From NCBI RefSeq assembly GCF_027887165.1, contig NC_077235.1, forward strand, positions 19,088,808-19,152,807: DNA of 64,000 nucleotides, written 5' to 3'. This stretch comes from Monodelphis domestica. Taxonomy: Eukaryota > Chordata > Mammalia > Didelphimorphia > Didelphidae. Made by a program: the position numbers and the translations under genes. Positions 58,907-64,000 of this stretch are shown here, piece after piece (the stretch's first letter is position 1; each line of letters begins with the position of its first letter). The notes under the pieces are model-generated. The model was not told the origin of the DNA, made no database searches, and worked only from the letters and a program-made list of their open reading frames with translations.

Positions 58907-59519
58907 ACACACTTCATTGCATGCCAGAAACTTGTTTTAAAGACTCTGGCATATTAAACCTAATAAAATTTTAAGAAAGCATGTTTGTTGTCTCTTCTCT
59001 GCTAGTTCAGTTGTAGGCTCTGCACTCTACCTAGGCACCTACCATGTTCTCCTATAACGGACTGCTTGTGCTTCCTTAAAGAGGGCAGGTGGCTAATTGA
59101 ACCAGCAACAGTGACCAGCTAATTCCTGCCATATGTGGAGCCTCAGATTAAAGCATTATATGCCTGTGAAAGACATGATTGCTAGAGTGTTTCCCTCATT
59201 TCCTGGAGTTGGTACTAACAAACTAAAGCAACCTGTAAAATGTCCAAAGAGCTTCATGATTCTTTTGTAGCATTCCTTTCCATTAGGAACAGAATAATGA
59301 AAAGAAGGCTATCTCTGAAACTTTTTTTATTCTAAACCCATTAAATATGTGGTGTGCAGATTTCTAAATGGTTCACATTGCCTAAAAAGGCAACTGTGAT
59401 TTTATCTGATGCGTGATGGTACCTGATTTTGACAGTTTGTAGTTGGAAAATACCTTATTCATAGTGCAAAATGGAAAATACTGTATTGTCTCTGAACCCT
59501 GAAATAGTCTAGAAAATAG
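58907..59519. other. No recognised feature
   Basis: Sequence flanking the L1 insertion; not assigned. Confidence 0.4.
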
Positions 59520-59760
59520 TTCATATTTCAGGTTTATAAAGCATTTTGCCTATATTATCTTATATAATCCCTATAGCAACCCTGTGGGAGAAGTACTATT
59601 ACTATAATTTCCTATATAAGGAAATGAGGCTAGAGAGATTAAATGACCTCCCTCGGTAACTCTCATGGTCATACATCTAGCCAAGTAATAGAGATAGCAT
59701 TTTTAATCCAGGTCATCTCTGACTTCAAGCCCGGTGTAACTTCCTCTGTATTGGGATGTG
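59520..59760 (-). mobile_element. MIR-family SINE
   Basis: Antisense order 'gtttataaagcattttgcct', 'attatcttatataatcccta', 'ataaggaaatgaggctagag', 'aatccaggtcatctctgact'. Confidence 0.7.
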
Positions 59761-60046
59761 TCTATATTTCATATTTCATTAATTATTGGATTTATGTTAT
59801 TTTCAAAAAATAATTAACCATAATTAGGTAGAAAAAGATTGTATCCATCTCAGATGGGAAATAACTAGTGCTAAGTTAACATTATACCAAGCAAATAAAT
59901 GAGGTATAGACTTGATGAAGGTAACTGCTTTTCTTCTAAAAGATTGTGATCTGGCGATCTAATACCATGAGGAGATCTAGTTTCTGTGCCTTACAAACCT
60001 AAGGAAGGTGAAGGAAACTGTTTTATTCTTATTTTATTCACTATTA
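59761..60046. other. No recognised feature
   Basis: Short unassigned spacer. Confidence 0.4.
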
Positions 60047-60246
60047 GCAGGGAGTGGCTCAGTGGATAGAGATTCAGGCCTTGAGATGGAAGGACCCAGG
60101 TTCAAATCTGGCATTAGGTACTTCCTAGCTGTGTGACCCTGGGCAAGTCACATAGCTGCCATTGATTAGCCTGTAGTGCTCTTCTACCTTGGGTTGTTTA
60201 TATGGTATTGATTTAAAGGTAAAAGGTAAGACTATTAAAAAAAAAT
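60047..60246 (+). mobile_element. SINE1-type tRNA-derived SINE with A tail
   Basis: Sense copy from 'gcagggagtggctcagtgga' (A box side) through 'acccaggttcaaatctggca' (B box), 'ctagctgtgtgaccctgggc' and 'aagtcacatagctgcc' to an A-rich tail at 60,237-60,246. Confidence 0.87.
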
Positions 60247-60377
60247 TGGAATGAGTGAAAAGTATTTTGTTCTTGATCCATAAGGTGATAGGGAGCCACT
60301 GCTGTTTTTTTAGTAGAAGAGTGATATAACTGGATTTAGTTGTCTTATGTGCAGGTCCATTTCCATTCCACAATATT
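60247..60377 (-). mobile_element. L2 LINE fragment (part 1)
   Basis: 'ttcttgatccataaggtgat', 'agggagccactgctgttttt' and 'agagtgatataactggattt' are antisense L2, downstream of the reverse-transcriptase region. It continues after the repeat at 60,378-60,556. Confidence 0.65.
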
Positions 60378-60556
60378 CCTGAGTGGAGCCATATCAGATT
60401 AAAGTGTAATTAGGAAAAAATAAAATAAAGAAAAATGCAGTACAATATAAATAATATCACATTTTAAAATTAAGTCAATACATTGTCTTAACAAGATGCT
60501 TACTTATGTACAAGTTAATGTCCTCTACTTTTATGTGTGTTTGACCCCACTACTTA
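60378..60556. mobile_element. Unclassified interspersed repeat splitting an L2
   Basis: From 'ctgagtggagccatatcaga' through an A-rich middle to 'gtgtttgaccccactactta'. I recall the same start and end phrases as a recurrent marsupial repeat, probably a non-autonomous DNA transposon, but cannot name the family. L2 sequence is contiguous across it. Confidence 0.4.
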
Positions 60557-60990
60557 AGAAAATCATTTTAATAGCCAGATGGAAGATAGTTTGGAGGGGG
60601 ACCGACTTGAAGTTGCTAGATCCATTGATTACTATTGCAGTAGTCCATGTATGGGGTGATGAGAGGCTGCACCTGGATGGTGGCAATATCATAGGAAAGA
60701 AAGGGGGAATATATGAAAAATGTTACAATGGTGAAGTCAGTAGACCTTGAAAATATATTGGATATGAATATGGGAGCTAGTGACTTCTAGATTGTGAGCC
60801 TGAGGGACTAGAAGAATGGCGCTGCCTCTGCAGTAACAGGGGAAGGTAGAAGAGGGACAGGCTTTAGGGAAGAAGATTATGAGTTCAGTTTTGGCCATAG
60901 TGAGTTTAAGAGAACTACTGGACACCCAGTTTGAGATGTCTGAAAGACATTTAGATATGAGAGACTTTAGGTCAGTAGAGAGAATGAGGC
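60557..60990 (-). mobile_element. L2 LINE fragment (part 2)
   Basis: Antisense ORF2: 'ttactattgcagtagtccat', 'tgagcctgagggactagaag', 'gagttcagttttggccatag', 'gacacccagtttgagatgtc'. It joins part 1 once the intervening repeat is removed. Confidence 0.75.
60737..60925 (-). pseudogene. L2 ORF2 C-terminal fragment
   Basis: A 62-codon minus frame reads LKLTMAKTELIIFFP, then ACPSSTFP and AQAHNLEVTSS. These match the L2/CR1-type segment after the reverse transcriptase (family pattern roughly 'MSKTELLIF ... AKNLGVILD'). It is a short surviving stretch of a dead element. Confidence 0.7.
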
Positions 60991-61644
60991 AGGATAGAAA
61001 GTTGAGAATGTTAGCATGAAGATTGTAGCAGCTTTTTCTCCCATAAATTCTATGTAAATGGTTTACTTGTAATTGTAGGACATTCTGGAAGATGCAGGTA
61101 TTTGCAAAAATACCACCTGGACCTATGCAGAAAGCTTTTTTCTGAAAGAAAATTATTGGATAAAATGAATGTTACCCAACATATAGTTGCTAGTGTTCCT
61201 ATGGGATCAATATAGCTATCCAATAAGGCAGCTCAAATTCCTTAGAATATTTTTCACATCTTTAATATATTTCATTCATAGGATGCCAGAATTAGAATAT
61301 TCTGGCAACCATAGTTCTGGGTCACTTGATCTGTGTGATTGCATTTCTCTTGCTCTGCCTAGACCAATACTTTATGTACGAATTTGGTGTGGGGCATCAA
61401 TAAACAGGACTGTTGTAATAAAATCTCTTTTGTGGTATCTGAGGACCTCTAAGGAGGGACTGAGTTTTGTCTACAAAGGGGATGATTTAGATATTTGTTA
61501 GCAAAAACTACTTATCTCTTATACAAATTCTACTTATATTAGTACATTTTCTGAGCTTCTGATCCTTGATATTATAGCATGTATAGCTTGTATGTTGAAG
61601 ATATTCAGCCAAAATCTTACTCTTGTTTATGATATAAAGTCTAC
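60991..61644. other. No recognised feature
   Basis: Unassigned. A 104-codon plus frame at 61,187-61,501 has no recognisable domain. Confidence 0.4.
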
Positions 61645-62075
61645 CCTCCATTTCCCTTACTTTCTCCTGCCATTTCTGTTTCCCTCCCTTTTCTCCCTTC
61701 TCAACTCTTCTCTCTCTCCTTCCTTTTACTCTTGTGTTTTCCTTTGCCTTACTTCCCTCTTCTCTTCTTTCCCTCTCTCTTTGCATTTTACTTTTAACTT
61801 CCCTTCTTCCCTTTCCTTCCCTCTTCTTTTTCTTTTTATTCCCCTAACTTCTTCCCCTTCTTCTTCCTTGTGCTCTCCTCTCTTCTTCACTTCTTTTCTT
61901 CATCTGCTTCTTACTCATTCCTGTCTAATCATTATTTTCCTTCCTTCTTTCTTTCCTGGAATCTTCCTATTTCCTTTCTTCTTTCCATGCCCTTACCCTA
62001 TCTCCTGTCCTCATATGTCACTTCCCCATTTTGTTCCTATCCGCTTCCTGCTCACCTTTTGTCTCCTTAGTATTC
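61645..62075. repeat. Pyrimidine-rich tract
   Basis: About 430 bases composed almost wholly of C and T on the plus strand (TTCC, TCTC, CTTT mixtures) with few purines. The 165-codon plus frame that covers it (61,592-62,089; Ser, Phe, Leu, Pro only in long runs) is a product of this composition, not evidence of a protein. Confidence 0.85.
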
Positions 62076-63619
62076 TCCCTTCACTGTAGCTGAGGAGCCT
62101 GGACTTGTGATGATGAAAGGAAGTAAGATTTTCCTGTTATAGTTCAGACTGGGTGACCATTGTTACCTATTCAATACTGAGAGTCTATAATGGTAGCTAG
62201 CCATATGACCCAGATGAAGATCTTTGCTCTCACTGAGACAGTTTCCTCATCTGTTAATAAGAAATTGATTTATTTAATGCCAAGAATGAACTCTAAAGAT
62301 CCTTTCATTTCTTATGTTTTATATCCCTATAACTAGATAGTTTCCAAGGATCTTTTCAACGGAATCCTTTGATCTCTGTGTCAACTCCATACAAATAATT
62401 TTCACTACTTTCTCAATTACCCATATATTCACCATGGCCACTTTTTTCGCCAATTCCACTCATTGTTGCTATGGTCACCATTGCAGCTAGATGGTAATTT
62501 AAAAACTGAGATACATAATTTAATAAGCTAAAATGGTTCTATATAGAAACAAACATATAACAGCAATGAAATTGAATTGGATAATTCCCAATTAGAATTT
62601 GCATTAAAAATAATTTTGTTAGTTTGGAAGGAAAGCAAAATGAAGTAGATTACTTTCATTAAGTTAACATTACAGACATACAGAATTCCTTAATTATATT
62701 TCATTATTAATAGAAACATTTTATATATGATTGTATTTTATGTTATTCATGTGTTCATGTCTCTTTAAATCACATTATAATAAAACCATGAATTATTTTA
62801 GAAGCCATTTGGATATATAAACACAGAAATTAGCTAAGAACATCAGCAGTAGGGTAAAATTTATGGTAGTCAGACAGAAAGTTAGGGAAATGGTAAAAAT
62901 ACAATTAGAATTTTTGAAAGTTAGAGTGAAACATTCTGAATTCCTCTAAAGAATAGTACCAAATAGGCTTCATTTCCACACCAGATGGTAATTACATAGT
63001 ATCATGCATAATGCCATCACTCTGTTCATACTCAATGCTTGATATTTTATGTTATTTTCATCACAATGGACATCTATTTCTTAGCTGGTTACCTAGTTCT
63101 ATGTCTTCCATGGTTTGTAGAGGAAAAGCCTTAGAAAACTTGAGAAAGATGTTTGTTCTATGTTGCACAAAATACCGAATTCAGTACAAGGTTTATTTTT
63201 GTTAAAAAGGATTTGAAATGTATGAGGAATGTGGAAATAAATATGGAAGAGAATTCTTGTTCCCTTATCATTTGGAAATAGTATGTAGGAATTAGGAAAA
63301 GATTTTATCATAGATTCATAGGATTCCTGTCTCCATGTATTTTGCTCATACAGAATAGGAGAGGCATGAAAAAGAAAAGCTTGGGGTTTTGGTGAATGGC
63401 AAACTCAAAATGCAATAGTATAATATAGTAACCAAAAAAGCTATTGTTGTTCTAAGGTACAGTGAAAGATATAGGATCCATTAGAAGCGAAGTTATAATC
63501 CCACTGTTCTATGCTATGCTATTTCTATATCATGCCATCTCCATTTGAATGGTCATCTCTACCTCTTCACCTTTGAATCCTGGGATTCTGCCCCTGGGAA
63601 CCATCCATTTTTCCAAACT
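62076..63619. other. Mostly unassigned sequence
   Basis: A MIR-like phrase pair ('agctagccatatgacccaga', 'cagtttcctcatctgttaat') lies at 62,190-62,265. The rest is AT-rich with no recognised repeat or exon. Confidence 0.4.
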
Positions 63620-64000
63620 TTATGTTTAAAATATATTTCTTGTACTTACTGTAGTGTCAGCTGCTGCTTCCTAATTCATATTACTCTGTTGTTCAATTTT
63701 ATATATATGAGTTCAACCCATTTTGTTGATAGTAATGATTGTTAGTCATTTCCCTCTCACATCTTCTTGTGTGTTTTTTCTGTCTTTGCCTCTCTTCTAT
63801 TCCTTACAAATAAAAAGGTGATCAAAAAGGAGTTTCCTTAACACTTATGATCAAAAAACATCACAGCCTGTTTCTACCATGTTTTTGTTTTTCCCCTTTC
63901 TCCACCCCCATCATAGTTTCTTTTTCCTTTTATTCTTCCTTTCTTCAATATACTCTGCATGCGTCCTCCTTCAGCATTGGAAGTTGTTTCTCTTATGACT
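63620..64000 (-). mobile_element. Old L1 LINE fragment running off the window
   Basis: 'aaatatatttcttgtactta', 'gagttcaacccattttgttg', 'atagtaatgattgttagtca', 'tttccctctcacatcttctt' follow the antisense endonuclease start as seen at 42,400-42,560. The pyrimidine-rich remainder resembles the L1 inter-ORF spacer. Heavily diverged. Confidence 0.5.

Noticed and set aside
61592..62089. A 165-codon plus-strand open frame, the longest in the window
   Set aside because: It lies on a pyrimidine tract; its residues are almost all Ser, Phe, Leu and Pro, which is what CT-rich DNA encodes. No domain is seen.
1..64000. A new multi-gene functional system
   Set aside because: No run of host coding sequence, operon-like order, conserved domain set or RNA gene was found; every readable protein fragment belongs to L1, L2 or CR1/L3 retroelements.

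Overview
The window looks like a stretch of mammalian nuclear genome with no host gene that I can identify. By eye it is AT-rich and CpG-poor. It is filled with decayed transposable elements in combinations typical of a marsupial: several L1 LINE subfamilies, tRNA-derived SINEs with the B-box phrase 'gggttcaaat' of the opossum SINE1 kind, MIR/CORE-SINEs, L2 and CR1/L3 LINE relics, solo LTRs, and four short hAT transposons whose ends resemble the SPIN family. Together with the SPIN-like copies, I favour an American opossum (Monodelphis-like). That assignment comes from remembered repeat families, not from a database search. Every long open reading frame is a retroelement relic, the antisense of one, or a by-product of simple sequence. 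No host exon, tRNA, rRNA or other RNA gene can be supported.

Layout. 1-8,100: mostly unrecognised sequence with a long GGAA microsatellite, small L1/MIR/SINE relics and a GC-richer patch near 5.1-5.4 kb. 8,100-15,970: a pile-up of a CR1/L3 tail, three minus-strand L1 pieces, a solo LTR replacing part of one L1, a SPIN-like hAT element and the only plus-strand L1. 15,970-21,900: an LTR-like block with a clear promoter layout, a second hAT element, old L1 scraps, a CA repeat and another possible LTR. 21,900-35,900: a mix of hAT, MIR and CORE-SINE copies, a 1-kb L2 3' end carrying a nested SINE, and a 1.5-kb CR1/L3 relic with a recognisable reverse-transcriptase fragment and its own nested SINE. 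35,900-45,140: an L1 nest in which a near-full-length 6.3-kb L1 (3' UTR, ORF2, ORF1, 5' UTR) sits inside an older L1. 46,300-53,500: old L1, two plus-strand CR1/L3 pieces, two SINE1 copies, and then the longest repeat-poor segment. 53,500-58,900: an old L1 that keeps ORF1 and the endonuclease but has lost most of the reverse transcriptase, then a younger 5'-truncated L1. 58,900-64,000: MIR, SINE1, an L2 relic split by another repeat, a 430-bp pyrimidine tract, unrecognised sequence, and an L1 running off the end.

The most informative large-scale pattern is orientation: by my reading 14 L1 segments lie on the minus strand and one on the plus strand, and all three LTR candidates are also minus. 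This would fit an intron of a plus-strand gene, because L1s and LTRs antisense to a host gene are better tolerated, but no exon is seen to prove it. I found no previously undescribed protein system. The leads worth checking are the nested insertions with missing target sequence, the SPIN-like elements, and repeat-free blocks that may be conserved noncoding elements.
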